64,000 bases of DNA from Gonatopus flavifemur (taxonomy: Eukaryota; Arthropoda; Insecta; Hymenoptera; Dryinidae): assembly GCA_018340375.1 (NCBI GenBank), contig JAFFJZ010000119.1, positions 62,001-126,000 on the forward strand. Reading direction: 5' to 3'. Below, one piece after another: positions 24,287 to 35,439 of this stretch (position 1 is the first letter of the stretch; every line of letters starts with the position of its first letter). The notes under the pieces are model-generated. The model was given only the letters and a program-made list of their open reading frames with translations. It was not told the origin of the DNA and ran no database searches. Both the position numbers and the translations under genes were made by a program.

Positions 24287-25286
24287 GTTCATTATGAAAA
24301 TTCTCTCATTGAGTTTATCTCCCCTGACTTATATGAAGTGAGATCATTCATGGAAATAGCAAAGAGTTTCACAGAGTATTTTATCAAACAAAAGAATCTT
24401 TCTCTCTCTCTCTCTCCTTCCTCTCCTTCTCTCTTCTGTTCTTCGGAAGAACATTCAGATTCAAACATCCGAGTGTACGGATCATTCTGAATACCTGTTT
24501 CTATAAAAAAAATGAAACATCGGAAGTGGTGCAAGTATCCCCGCAATTTGTGGTGCATTGCACCCCTCACGGCATCAACAGACTACTGATGCTCGCAAAC
24601 AAATTCCAGATATTTTCAGTCAAAAAGTGGATCATGAAAATATTGTGCAACGATTGTACTTTCGATTGAGATTGGTTTCGTGGTGTTTGGGATCACTTAC
24701 AGATCATGGGAAACTTTTTCTGAAAAACTAAGGAGACACAAATCAAACGATTTTGAGAGTGCCACACCTTTTGATATCAATAAAAAAACAGAGATTCATT
24801 CCACATTCCTGTGAACTCGTGTGGAGTTAGGTCATCCATTCAGCAAACGCCACGTGCAAGAACAGTTCAGAAATTTTGGAAAATTAAGAGATATCTGCTG
24901 TGGTGCATATCACCCCATGGTGCAAGTGTCCCCACTCTCCCCTATTTATTCATTCGTTTGTTTGTTTTTGTTACATAATATTCCAGGTTAGGAAAAGGTT
25001 CCATTCCCTCGGGAAGTATTGAAACATGTCAAGGGAGGTAGTTCCCCCTTGCTTTCCTCCCGTTTAATTTTGCCGATGTTTCTGGCATTAGGATGATTTC
25101 ATTTCTCCCAGTTTGTATTCTTTCTCTTGAGTAGTTTATTCCACTCAAAAAAAAGATCCAACTCTGAGATACTTATCCTCCCCACCACGTAAAGGGAGCA
25201 GATACTACCAGGGATGGATAAAAAGGATATCAAGGACAGGTATCATGAATATCCCCCTGGAAGACCCGCAATCATCCACGGGGAGG

Positions 25287-27457
25287 TTATCCCAGTGCAG
25301 ATATAGATAGTGATCCTAATATGTTGATGATGGAATGTTCTCTGAAATTCAAATCTCTGCAGAAGAAAAGGAAAATGCAGAAAAGATGGAATTTGAAGAA
25401 CCTCAAGCAAAAACAAACACATGAGGCATTCGAGAAAATGTTGGATGAAAAATTGGGAGATCAAAAAGAGGAAGACTTGGGAAGAGAGAGGAGATGGACG
25501 AAGGTGAAGGGGAATATAGGAGAATGTGCGGATAAGATTTCGAAGAATAATGGGGGAGAACCTAAAAACCCATGGATAACGGGAGAAATTTTGGAATAGA
25601 TAAATGAAAGAAGGGAATACAAGAATGATGATAGCCAAAAAGGCCAGCAACGATACAAATCATTGAGAAATGAAATAATAAGAGAATCAAGGAAAGCAAA
25701 AGAACAGTGGTCAGAAGAGAAATGTCAGGAAATAGAAATAAGATTGCATTTAGGAAAAATAGATGAAGCATATAGGATGATTAAAAGATTTTTCGGACAA
25801 ATGAAATCTAGAAGCAATAAGATTAAAAACTCTCTAGGACGACAATTGATAAAAACAAAAGAGAAAATAGAACAGTGGATCAATCATTTGGAAGACTTGT
25901 ATAGAGGAAATGTAGATGAGGAAGGATTGGGAGATTCGATATTGAGATCAGAATTCGACAGGGCTTCGAAAGAATTGAAAAATAATAAAGCGCCAGGCAT
26001 AGATGGCATAAGTGCGGACCTTATAAAAGCCTTCAGTGAAGGAACTCGTGACGCACTGTTTGGATTGATTAGAGATATGTACGAAAAAGGAGGAGTAGCG
26101 GAAGATTTCCAAAAGAATAAAATTGTCGCTATCCCGAAAAAACAAGGAGCAGACAATAGCGAGAACTACAGAACGATCAGTTTAACTTCACATGCTTCGG
26201 AAATACTGACCAAAATTATATACAGGAGGATGGAAAATAAAATAGAGAGTAGATTGGCAGAAGATCAGTTTGGTTTTAGAAAAAATAGGGGAACGCGAGA
26301 AGCCATTTTAGCACTCAGGGCAGTAATAGAGAAGAGGATAGCGCTGAAGAAATCTGTGTACATAGGTTTTGTAGATATACAAAAGGCTTCCGATAATGTG
26401 GACTGGGAGAAGATGTTTGTGATCCTGAAGAAGGTGGGAATAAATTATGAAGATAGAAGAATAATATACGAATTATATAAGAATCAAAGTGCGATAATAG
26501 ACCTAGAGGGTCAAGAAGGGGAAGCACAAATAAGAAGAGGGGTGAGACAAGCATGCTCATTATCGCCACTGATTTTTGATTTATATACAGAAGAGGCAAT
26601 GAACGAAGTGAAGGAGGAAATTCAATCGAAATTACAGATTCAGGGAGAAAATATAAGTATGTTGAGATTCGCGGATGACATAGCTATATTGGCCACGAGT
26701 AGTACTGAGTTAGAGAATATTTTCAACACTATGAGAACAATATCATTGGAAAACTATTGTATGAATATAAATAAAGACAAAACAAAATTCATGATGTGTA
26801 CAGCAGGGAAAACAGCTAGAAGAACGAAAATCAAAATAGATACCGAGACAATTGAACAGGTGAAAGAATTCAAATATCTAGGAAGCATAATTACAGAGAA
26901 CGGCAAAAGCGAAAGAGATATAAGAGCAAGAATAGCACAAGGGAAACAGGCTTTCTACCAAAAGAGACAGTTATTATGCTCGAAAAATATCAGCTTGGAA
27001 GTAAGGAAGAAATTCTTGAAAAGTTACGTTTGGAGCACAGCATTATATGGTTGCGAAACTTGGACAATGGGGAAAACTGATCAACGAAGACTTGAAGCTT
27101 TTGAAATGTGGTGTTATAAGAGGATGCTCAGAATAAAACGGATAGACAAAGTCAAAAATGAAGAAGTACTCGAGCAGATAATTGAAGAAAGAAATCTTCT
27201 GAAACACATCGTGAAAAGGAGAAGCAATCTTATAGGACACACATTACGGCATGAGAGTTTATTGAAAACAATATTGGAAGGGAAAATGAATGGTGAAACT
27301 GGTAAAGGTAGACCTAGAGCAAGTTATATGAAGCAAATCGTACGAGACAAGGGATGTAGTAGAAATGTAGAAATTAAACGTTTGGCGGATAATAGACAGT
27401 GGTGGAGGGTTTCATCAAACCAGTCGTAAGACTGATTACTTCATGATGATGATGATG
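25287..27457 (+). mobile_element. young RTE-like LINE copy, 3' half
   Basis: Continues the copy begun at 18976: the join TTATCCC|AGTGCAGATATAG restores the endonuclease C-terminus. After the coding region comes the tail CTTCATGATGATGATGATG, then AGAAGGATGCTT, the duplicated target in the older LINE. This makes 18976-27457 one full-length insertion interrupted by the inverted copy. Confidence 0.85.
25321..27429 (+). pseudogene. RTE-like reverse transcriptase of young LINE
   Basis: One reading frame broken by a single TAG at 25597-25599. The upstream part (KRKMQKRWNLKNLK to NPWITGEILE) is the endonuclease-RT linker. The downstream part of about 610 codons has NNKAPGIDGISADLIKA, VYIGFVDIQKA, CSLSPLIFDLYTEEAMN, RFADDIAILATSS and the C-terminal ALYGCETWTMGKTD. 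The FADD catalytic pair is intact. Compared with the inverted copy it reads HTLRHES where that has HTLGRHES. This is the best-preserved RT in the nest and might be functional if the TAG were read through. Confidence 0.75.
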
Positions 27458-27796
27458 AGAAGGATGCTTAGAATAAAGTATTCAGAGAAAGTAAGAAATG
27501 AAGAAGTACTTGAGAAGGTAAATGAAAGAAGAAGTCTTTTGAAACAGGCCGTGAGAAGAAGAAGTAATCTGATAGGACACACAATAAGGCATGACAGCTT
27601 CTTGAAAACAATATTGGAAGAGAAAATGAATGGCAGAACTCGAAGAGTTAGACCTAGATTGAGTCATATGAAGCAAATTATATAAGATAAGAGTTGTCGT
27701 AGATATGCAGAAATCAAATGGTTAGCGGATAATAGGCAGGGTTGGAGGATTTCATCAAAACAGTCATAAGACTGATCACTTCATGATGATGATGAT
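27458..27796 (+). mobile_element. old RTE-like LINE copy, 3' end
   Basis: After the second copy of the 12-bp target, the old LINE continues with RMLRIKYSEKVRNEEVLEKV and RRSNLIGHTIRHDSFLKTI. It reaches a premature TAA near 27683 and then the tail CTTCATGATGATGATGAT ending at about 27796. It is divergent from the young copies, as expected for the oldest layer. Confidence 0.75.
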
Positions 27797-28608
27797 TTAA
27801 TTCAACTATTTTATTAATCATAGCTATTGCGATATTTCAAAAATGGTATTTGGATTCGGTTCATGTAAAAATGTCAGTTATTTATCGCACATTGAATTTG
27901 AAGTATCCAAGAGAATCTTCGAATACGAAAATGAAAAACTTGAAATAATTATTTGAAGTTTAGTTAGTGATTTTATTCTTCAAGTTCTCAAAGTTCAAAT
28001 CTGGAAATTTGAGGTTAAATTCTTATTCATTGGTTCAAATCTGCAGGAAAGGTGATTATATACTTGCGATGAGAGTTCAAAGTTTGTAAGGAATTTATAT
28101 CAATCAGGGAAGTCAACAGTCAGTTGAAAATATCAGAGCGCTTGTCAACTTAGTCTATGACTCTTGGGAATCGAGTCAGTTCTTCTTTCCAGAATCAAGT
28201 TTGGGCAATAAAACCATATTACGATGAGTGAATCCAAGTTGAGAAGAGATAGGCTGAGGTCAAAATATTCACCAAAACTTATTGTTCATTATAGAAATAT
28301 TGAAGCATAAGAACACACTGTACAGGATCCAACCGAATCATCTTTCAATACTTTTGTTCTTCCACTTTTGTGTAATTACCTGTCAATAAATGTTATTTCA
28401 TACAAATATATCCCCAAATAAGTTCAAAACCACATATATCACCAACAAAATATTCAAAACAAACCAATTTCAATTTAAAATTGTGACATTCACTCAGTGA
28501 CAGGCTGCGAATGAGTTATCTGAACCGGTTTGAGTCACCAAAAGCAGTAACCATGAATCAATCATCTCGAGTGATTGATGAGCAAGCAATTTGGAAAATT
28601 TTATATAC

Positions 28609-28646
<38 letters not shown>

Positions 28647-29041
28647 CAAAAGAATCGATCAGCATCAAATCACTATGTAAATTCATCTTGAACACATGGA
28701 AACTATGAATACATATGAAAACTTTCTGCACATATCCATCATTTTATCATGAAATCTTCACCAGTATTTCACCTATAAAATTCATTCTAAGTAACACGGA
28801 AAGTGATAATCATTTAATATTCATAAATTTTCACATATTTACAAAGATATAAATCAAGTCAAAATAATGTCGAATGGTTTATCGAATATCACAAAATCTA
28901 ATACAAAATTCAAGATTCAATTGTTTTTAATAACAAATGCATCAGAAAAAACGGATCAAATTTGAACGAATTATCAAAATATGCATGAGGTTTCACTGTA
29001 AATTATAGGTTAGTAAATCATAAGAAAAAAAATTAACTCAC
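27797..29041. other. non-coding, inside candidate intron
   Basis: AT-rich sequence without recognisable coding potential; only a (TA)n tract stands out. If the minus-strand exon at 29042-29133 is real, this is the 5' part of a 17-kb intron. Confidence 0.4.
28611..28646. repeat. (TA)n microsatellite
   Basis: About 18 TA units. A short open frame that reads IYIYIY through it is an artefact. Confidence 0.9.
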
Positions 29042-29133
29042 CGGAGTATAAGTTGCTGCAAGCCTTCTTCGAGAATCACCCTTGATTATGTGCACAATTA
29101 CAATGAAACTATCTCCTTCAAACTTGAAATTCA
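29042..29133 (-). CDS. candidate exon 1 of unrecognised small gene
   Basis: On the minus strand, a tract ending TTTTTTTAG is followed by 92 bp that read (TG)AAT..., giving NFKFEGDSFIVIVHIIKGDS and then RRRLAATYTP. It stops at a good donor, CCG|GTGAGT. The exon ends in phase 0, matching exon 2 at 11889-11946 (DVEIFDEN...). If an upstream exon ended in A, a start codon A|TG would be completed exactly here. The more GC-rich sequence at 29150-29280 could be the promoter or 5' exon. I do not recognise the product. The joined protein would have a hydrophobic middle and a basic tail. Confidence 0.4.
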
Positions 29134-30103
29134 CTAAAAAAAATTGAATGGTTTCGCACGATCAACACGGAAGCGTTCGCCGGTAGTTGCGAAATATACA
29201 CGTGGGTAATGCGATGCCAGTCAAAAAAGAAGAAAGCTGGAAGAGACGTTGGCGCGCAAGTAGTTATTGTCAGCGCGAATTTCAAATGATCTGATTCACA
29301 TTGCATAGCCACTGGATACTATTGAAATTGGCTGTGATACTCGAATTACTGATTGAATAATGTTGTCACGAATAACGAAAAGAAATACGAAAACATTATA
29401 TTCATTGAATGTTCATAAAATCTGTAGATTCAAGGACTTCTAATTTGTCTGTGAAAATTCTCATCATAATTCGAACATCATTTCGTTCCTCTATTTTTGG
29501 AAGACATTCCAGATTTGAAGTGGCAAATTGAAAGAAATATTTTATTTCAAATTCAATATTCTCACAATCTTACGGATAAAATGTAGTCACTCACTTCTTC
29601 TGATAGCTTTTCGGAATATCACAATAACATTACTTATGCAACATTCCAAGTGAGAGATTACCACAATATTGTTCATACGATGTTTTGTATTCCATATTTT
29701 CAGAATGTAGTAAGAACATTCCAAACAGAATATTTTCATTGTAACATAGTAATATTTTCAGAATTCATTTGAGACGTTGTGTGCTGTGTGGGCAAGTTCT
29801 GCCAATTGATGCAAAAGTGAATGAAGTGTGAAATTCGATACTGACAATGAGAAGCTCAATAATTCATGGGAAAATGGGAGAAAATTGGGATAGACGTATG
29901 GAGTTCATATTTCACAGAACACATTCCACTAAGTCTTGCATGTCACTCTGTATGTTCCATACTGACCTGGATAGAACATTGCTCATAATCTTAGAGTAGC
30001 TGAATTTGATAGTGAATTTTATATAGCCAGAAGTAAACACCATACTGACACATAAGACTTAGTGCATAGGTATCCTGTCATGAATTCCATACGATTATCG
30101 CAG
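29134..30103. other. possible 5' region, otherwise non-coding
   Basis: 29150-29280 is richer in CG dinucleotides than its surroundings. From about 29500 the sequence turns into the diffuse ATTCC/GAATATT repeat texture seen elsewhere. No gene seen. Confidence 0.35.
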
Positions 30104-31163
30104 GTTTTTTCCCTTCCAATATTGTTTTCAATAAACTCTCATGCCGTAATGTATGTCCTATAAGATTGCTTCTCCTTTTCACGATGTGTTTCAAAAGATT
30201 TCTTTTTTCATTTATCTGCTCGAGTACTTCTTCATTTTTGACTTTGTCTATCCATTTCATTCTGAGCATCCTCCTATAACACCACATTTCAAAAGCTTCA
30301 AGTCTTCGTTGATCAGTTTTCTCCATTGTCCAAGTTTCGCAACCATATAATGCTGTGCTCCAAACGTAACTTTCCAAGAATTTCTTCCTTACTTCCAAGC
30401 TTATATTTTTTGAGCATGATAACTGTACTACTCGTGGCCAATATAGCTATGTCATCCGCGAATCTCAGCATACTTATATTTTCTCCCTGAATCTGTAATT
30501 TTGATTGAATTTCCTCCTTCACCACGTTCCCCACTTCTTCTATATATAAATTGAAAATCAGTGGCGATAATGAGCATCCTTGTCTCACCCCTCTTCTTAT
30601 TTTTGCTTCCCCTCCCTGACTCTCCATGTCTATTATTGCACTCTGCTTCTTATATAGTTCGTATATTATTCTCCTATCTTCATAATTTATTCCCACCTTC
30701 TTCAGGATCGCAAACATCTTTTCCCAGTCCACACTTTCGAAAGCCTTTTGTCAATCTACAAAACCTATGTAAACAGATTTCTTCAGCGCTATCCTTTTCT
30801 CTATTACTGCCCTGAGTGCTAAAATTGCTTCTCGCGTTCCCCTATTTTTTCTAAAACCAAACTGATCTTCTGCCAATCTACTCTCTATTTTATTTTCCAT
30901 CCTCCTGTATATAATTTTGGTCAGTATTTCCGAAGCATGTGAAGTTAAACTGATCGTTCTGTAGTCCTCGCACTTGTCTGCCCCTCGTTTTTTCGGGATA
31001 GGGACAATTTTATTCTTTTGGAAATCTTCCGGTACTTTTTCGTACATATCTCTAATCAATTCGAACAGTGCGTCACGAGTTCCTTCATTGGAGGCTTTCA
31101 TAAGGTCCGCACTTATGCCATCTATGCCTGGCGCTTTATTTTTTTTCAATTCTTTCGAAGCGG
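30104..31163 (-). mobile_element. truncated RTE-like LINE copy
   Basis: Minus-strand fragment running from NNKAPGIDG-like coding (KKNKAPGIDGISADLMKAS) through FADDIAILATSS to RHESLLKTILEG. An internal deletion near 30424 removes about 250 bp between the catalytic FADD region and EVRKKFLESYV. A one-base break lies near 30750. Both the 5' third and the 3' tail are missing: the copy stops in the coding region at GGGAAAAAACCTGCG. It is close in sequence to the young copies at 20-27 kb. Confidence 0.8.
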
Positions 31164-31382
31164 CTTCAGGAAATCGATTTTTTTTCTCACTGAAAACGAT
31201 AGTATAATGTCCCTAGAATGTGCTCCCAAAACCCTAAATATGAATTCGTATTTTCAAAGCCAAAATGAGCTCAATTAGCATGCGTGCTTGAGCGTTCTGA
31301 ACACTGAAGAAAAGGTATGGTTCTCACAGCTCTACTATTCATGTGTTCTTGCTGTCAGGAGGTATAAGGGAGAGAACTCCTC
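31164..31382. other. non-coding, no clear feature
   Basis: A short stretch between the LINE fragment and the Mutator-like fragment. It may include decayed upstream transposase sequence, but no motif could be read. Confidence 0.3.
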
Positions 31383-31751
31383 GAAAGGTGTTTGGGTGGG
31401 CATACTCAAAATCCCAATGAGAGTTTCAACGCAACGATTTGGCGACTCGCTCCAAAGCATCCCCACTGCGGCCGGAAAATTATTGAAATTGCTGCTCATA
31501 TAGCAGCAGGAATTTCCAATGAAGGCTGACTGTCGGTACTTGAAATAATGTCGAACTTGGGAATCGTGATTGGGACAACATGCAGAAATCATTCTGATGA
31601 AATTAACCAAATTCGTGTATCTTCGCAGAATCGTCGCAACAATACCGCTGTTCAAAACTTGAGAGATATTGATAAACAACGGCTGCTACAAGAAAATGAA
31701 CTTTATGAGGAAATCGAGGAGATTGTATATGGTGCAGGAATAGCTGAATAA
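31383..31751 (+). pseudogene. C-terminal fragment of Mutator-like transposase
   Basis: Reading across at least one stop and one frame change gives QNPNESFNATIWRLAPKHP, GRKIIEIAAHIAAGIS, LSVLEIMSNLGIVIG and a tail of QNRRNNT...ELYEEIEEIVYGAG. This order, with a closing acidic -YGxGIA(D/E) end, is one I associate with an insect Mutator-like transposase family, recalled without a search. The catalytic N-terminal half is absent. It is a dead remnant. Confidence 0.45.
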
Positions 31752-32335
31752 TGAAAGATCACGAATAAATTGAGGATCATGAGCTTTTTTCAACCTCTTT
31801 CCTTGTTCGAAAACTTCAAACGCGTTTTTCTCGAAACCATGTTTTCGAAACTGGCGTGCAGCATAACTCAAAAAATTCTGGACCGATCATGATGATCTTG
31901 GTCTTAAATTGAAGGTCATTAAATTCTCTTGAATATATACCTAAACTCAGCCCGAAAATTCCCATTTAAAACAAGCTTTTATGAAAAACAAGGGGTTGAA
32001 AACTTATGTGAAAAACACAATATTTTTTTAAAATAGTGATTTCTAAAATTTTCTTCAACAGAATAATTGATTACTCAGGTATATCTACGGACTGCATTCA
32101 TGAACTTCACAAAAAGTTTGTTTTATTTTTTCCAAACCATCCTACGAGATGCTGGACTGCACGCCGTGCAGGAACAATTTTCGGCGACACTTTTATGTTC
32201 ATTGATGTACCTTGCTCAAAATCTCATACAATGGCATCAAAAAATTAATTTGAACTCTCCAATATATGAACAATGAACGCTGAAGATTGCAAAACTACAC
32301 ACCGAATAATCTGCTAAAAAGAAAATTCACAAAAA
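31752..32335. other. non-coding
   Basis: AT-rich with no recognised motif; some of it may be decayed LINE sequence upstream of the fragment at 32336. Confidence 0.3.
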
Positions 32336-32630
32336 GTGCTTGTTTTTGGTGTTCTATACCAGGATACTCCCTCCAACAAGATGGTAGTGAACACGGCCAA
32401 AAAAAGGATTATGGTGTGTCGTAAAGGGAGAAAATTGAAAAATTTTGCCAACTTCATGATCTATGATGAAGCCATTGAAGTAATATCTGATGACGTTTAT
32501 TTGGGGGCCTTATTTAGTAGCTCAACTTTGGGCCCAAAAGCTGCTCAGACCGCAATTAGAAAAACTAAGTTGACAATGAATGCTGTGAACTCGATAATTG
32601 GAGAGTCCAAGACAAACTCCTGTGCATGTA
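32336..32630 (+). pseudogene. LINE of another family, fragment before mariner
   Basis: Encodes VNTAKKRIMVCRKGRK, DVYLGALFSSS and AAQTAIRKTKLTMNAVNSI, the stretch that follows the reverse transcriptase in several non-LTR families. The frame is cut by the mariner at 32631 and resumes at 33907 with LYESMCTSVLLYGSEMW. The family differs from the RTE-like copies; I cannot fix the clade. Confidence 0.6.
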
Positions 32631-33904
32631 CAGGTTGGTTGAGAAGTTTCTGCGCTCGAAATGAAAGAATACTGTTTTTGTTACGAAATATATTTTTTTA
32701 TTCAATATAATCTCTTAGAAGCTCAATACACTTGTTCCAATGATCTTCCAATAATTTTATCCCATCCTTATAATGGTTTTCCGGAAGCTCTGCAAAATAA
32801 CCGTCTACGGCTGCTATGGCCTCTTCATTCGACAAAAAATGCTTTCCACGAAAGAATTGTTCGAGATTTCTGAAGAGATAGTAGTCGCCAGTAGCCAAAT
32901 CTGGCGGATACGGTGGATGTTCAAGCAATTCGTACTTGAGTTCTTTGAATTTAGCCATCGTCAAAACACTTTTGTGAGCAAGTGCATTATCTTGATGAAA
33001 AATGATTTTTTTCTTCTTTAAACCAGGTCTTTTCTCACGAATTTTTTCATCCAGCTGATCCAAAAGGCTGCAGTAATATTCGGAGTTGATTGTTTCACCT
33101 TTCTGAAGATAATCAATGAACAAAATTCCTTTTGCATCCCAAAAAACTGATGCCATAACCTTCTTTGCTGATCGTTGAAGCTGAAGAACCAGCTTTAGTC
33201 CACTGTAAACGTTCTTGTTCCAATTTAGGATCATGGTGGTAGATCCAAGTCTCATCCATAGTTATAAAACGACGCAAGAAATCGGTTTTATTCTGCTTAA
33301 AACGCTCCAAATTACGCTGAGAAATTTGTTTTCGATCCAGTTTTTGTTGAATTGTTAACGTGTGCGGCACTAACTTTCCAAACAGTTTTTTCATACGTAA
33401 TTCTTCATGTAAAATATGAAGTACTCGTTCGTCTGAGATGCCCATGGCATTAGCAATTTCACGCTTAGTCAAACTTGGATCTTCACTAACCATATTATGT
33501 ACATGCTCAATGATTTCTGCTGTGGTTGCAGTTTTTGGTCGTCCATCGCGTGGATCGTCTTCAAGGCTAGTACGACCACGTTTAAATTCACCAGCCCAAA
33601 ATTCAACGGTGCGTTTCGAAGGTGAGGACTCCTTATACACTTCTAACAATTGTTCATAAATTTCCTTTGCTTTTAAACCCTTCAAAACAAAGAATCTAAT
33701 GACTGCACGATATCCAATTTTTTCCATATGAAGGAAAATCAATGACACGTCAACTTCAAATGGCTTGTGAACAAAGAATGAATTGACAGAATGACTTGTA
33801 ACTTTGCATGTGTTCTCAGGACAGATATACCAACTTGAGAGAAAAAAAGTTTTGAGCTAGCAGTGCTATCTCTTGGTGAGCGCAGGAACTTTTCAACCAA
33901 CCTG
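32631..33904 (-). mobile_element. complete mariner transposon, 1,274 bp
   Basis: The termini CAGGTTGGTTGAGAAGTTTC (32631) and the inverted CAGGTTGGTTGAAAAGTTCC (ending 33904) are flanked by TA at 32629-32630 and 33905-33906. Length and TA duplication are typical of mariner. It has split a LINE, and the LINE coding sequence reads across the insertion. Confidence 0.93.
32698..33727 (-). pseudogene. mariner transposase with one frameshift
   Basis: The start codon at 33727 (MEKIGYRAVIRFF) opens a frame with the helix-turn-helix DNA-binding half (RTVEFWAGEFKRGRTSLEDD, ISDERVLHILHEELRMKK) and the first catalytic Asp in TMDETW. Near 33185-33195 the frame shifts. The second frame continues with KKVMASVFWDAKGI, the second Asp in IIFHQDNALAHKS and the third in PPYPPDLATGDYYLF. 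It ends at 32698 with ELLRDYIE. So all parts of a DD34D transposase of about 345 residues are present and only one indel separates it from an open frame. The protein would bind the TIRs and cut and paste the element. Confidence 0.88.
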
Positions 33905-33906
33905 TA

Positions 33907-34860
33907 TATTCAAACTATACGAGAGTATGTGTACCTCAGTTCTGTTATACGGATCAGAAATGTGGGGGTGACGCTACGCGGATCTTGTTGAAAAAACTCA
34001 GCTAGAGTTCCTCAAACGTACTTTCCACTCATCAAGAAACACAAACAACGCGGCAGTAAGATTGGAATTAGAAATCACTAAGATTACTCTCAAGATTTCC
34101 AAAAGAGCATGGAATTGGATAATTAAAATTCCCCAAATGCCTGAGAACAGACTTCGTATGATATGTTTTCGTAAATTACTGTCACTCTATAGTGCACAAA
34201 ATACTGCAAGAAAATGTAATTGGATTGCGCAATTTGGGGACTTGTTAAGTCAAATCGGATACCAGAATCTTTTGCTGGATCCCAATGCAAGGAATTGGAA
34301 AAATCTCTCTGATGAAGTTTTTTTGAAATTCGAAAAGCACTTGGTAACTCAGAATGCGAAAACCTACGATAAATCACATGCTTTACATTGTGAAATTCCT
34401 AGAGGAAAGCTGAACGCAATGGCTGTACTCTCAGGTAAAATCCCGATGGTAATGATTAGAATCCTTTTACAATGCCGGTTATCCTCTAAATATGGTCATA
34501 TAAGATTTTTAGCTGGAGGAAACTACCATAGAATAACATCAACTGAAATATGTCAAATTTGTAATATGCGAGAGCTGAAAACGTTGGATCATTCCTTTTT
34601 CAGGTGCCCTATTCACAAGTGGGACAGATTATTATATATAAATACAATATTGACTGTTACAGAGACACTTAAGTTGGAGGATTTACTGTGCTTGAATGAT
34701 GTGAACACTGTGGAAAACTTATATCATTTTATTGTAAATTGCATTGAGCTGCACGCGTTTTGTTCAAATGAATAGTATAATGTGTAATTTGCTAATGTAC
34801 CCTCTTGCTACAACAGAAATAACTCTTTAGAAGCAATAAATATAAATACATACATACATG
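33907..34860 (+). pseudogene. LINE of another family, 3' fragment
   Basis: From LYESMCTSVLLYGSEMW (one stop in the middle near 33970) through an open frame at 34062-34775 that contains FLKRTFHSSRNTNN-like sequence upstream and KISKRAWNWIIKIPQMPENR. It ends in a zinc-knuckle-like CQICNMRELKTLDHSFFRCP. The Cys/His pattern near the end is usual in Jockey/CR1-type and related LINE ORF2 proteins. It finishes with AATAAATATAAATACATACATACATG, a tandem tail. The 238-codon stretch is free of stops. Confidence 0.65.
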
Positions 34861-35439
34861 TTATTTGTCCCTTCTGAAATGATTTTCTTCAGAGATGTAT
34901 AATATTTCCATGAGTTTAAATGAAAGGAAGTCTGGTATTTGCGTGGAGCTTGTTTGGTACATAACCTCAAAATCTTGATATATTCTCAATTCGGTATGGA
35001 GGATAGGGGTTTAACATACAAAATTTCTCTCCGCGTAAAAAAATATAAGGAGTTTCGAATATCTTAAACATTTATCCAATACATATTCAATTATATACTG
35101 TGGAAAAAACTCATGGAACATTTTAATTTGACGCCCAGGAACAATTCATGATGAATTCTAAATATATTTTAATCAGGACTCAAAACGACTCCTTCCAGAA
35201 TTGTATGGTGAATGAAATGGGTTTTGGAGATGAATTCTTTGCGACCCCATCTGATATGTCGATTGAATACGCCTACGAACAGTTTTAGGCGGACATGACG
35301 GGTATTTCCCTTGAACTTCTTCACCCAGCACAAATACAAATACAAATATTGAAATATTGCAGTAATATTGCAGCAACGTTACTGCGATATTCTCGCTGAG
35401 TGGGTCCTACCCGAGTTGAAATTTTCAAATCGCTGAAAT
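34861..35439. other. non-coding
   Basis: AT-rich with no recognised gene. A short segment near 35340-35395 (ATATTGCAGTAATATTGCAG) has local tandem character. Confidence 0.35.

Larger units (their letters stand above)
23120..24942. mobile_element. 1.8 kb TIR element with TA target duplication
   Basis: The termini GGGGAGAGTGGGGACACTTG (23120) and its exact reverse complement (ending 24942) are flanked by TA on both sides, within LINE 5' sequence that is otherwise continuous. TA duplication fits the Tc1/mariner superfamily, but no transposase is present, so it is non-autonomous. The terminal motif recurs inside near 23319-23370 (CAACTCTCCCCACATGGCGG, TTGCACCACCC) and near 24520-24565, giving self-similar subterminal repeats. 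It carries two smaller hairpin elements and a (TC)n tract. Confidence 0.8.
20137..25286 (-). mobile_element. full-length RTE-like LINE, inverted, nested
   Basis: The 3' tail (ATCATCATCATCAT on the plus strand) is at 20137 and the 5' end (CCTCCCCGTGG on the minus strand) at 25286. TTATCCC flanks both sides (20130-20136 and 25287-25293), a 7-bp target duplication within the young LINE. A TIR element occupies 23120-24942. Coding regions on the minus strand are endonuclease about 23100-22000 and reverse transcriptase to C-terminus 21996-20164. Close similarity to the host copy, sharing the same frame lesions, suggests recent activity of one lineage. Confidence 0.85.

Noticed and set aside
23289..24570. 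Frames with ERERERERE runs
   Set aside because: Translation of (TC)n microsatellites.
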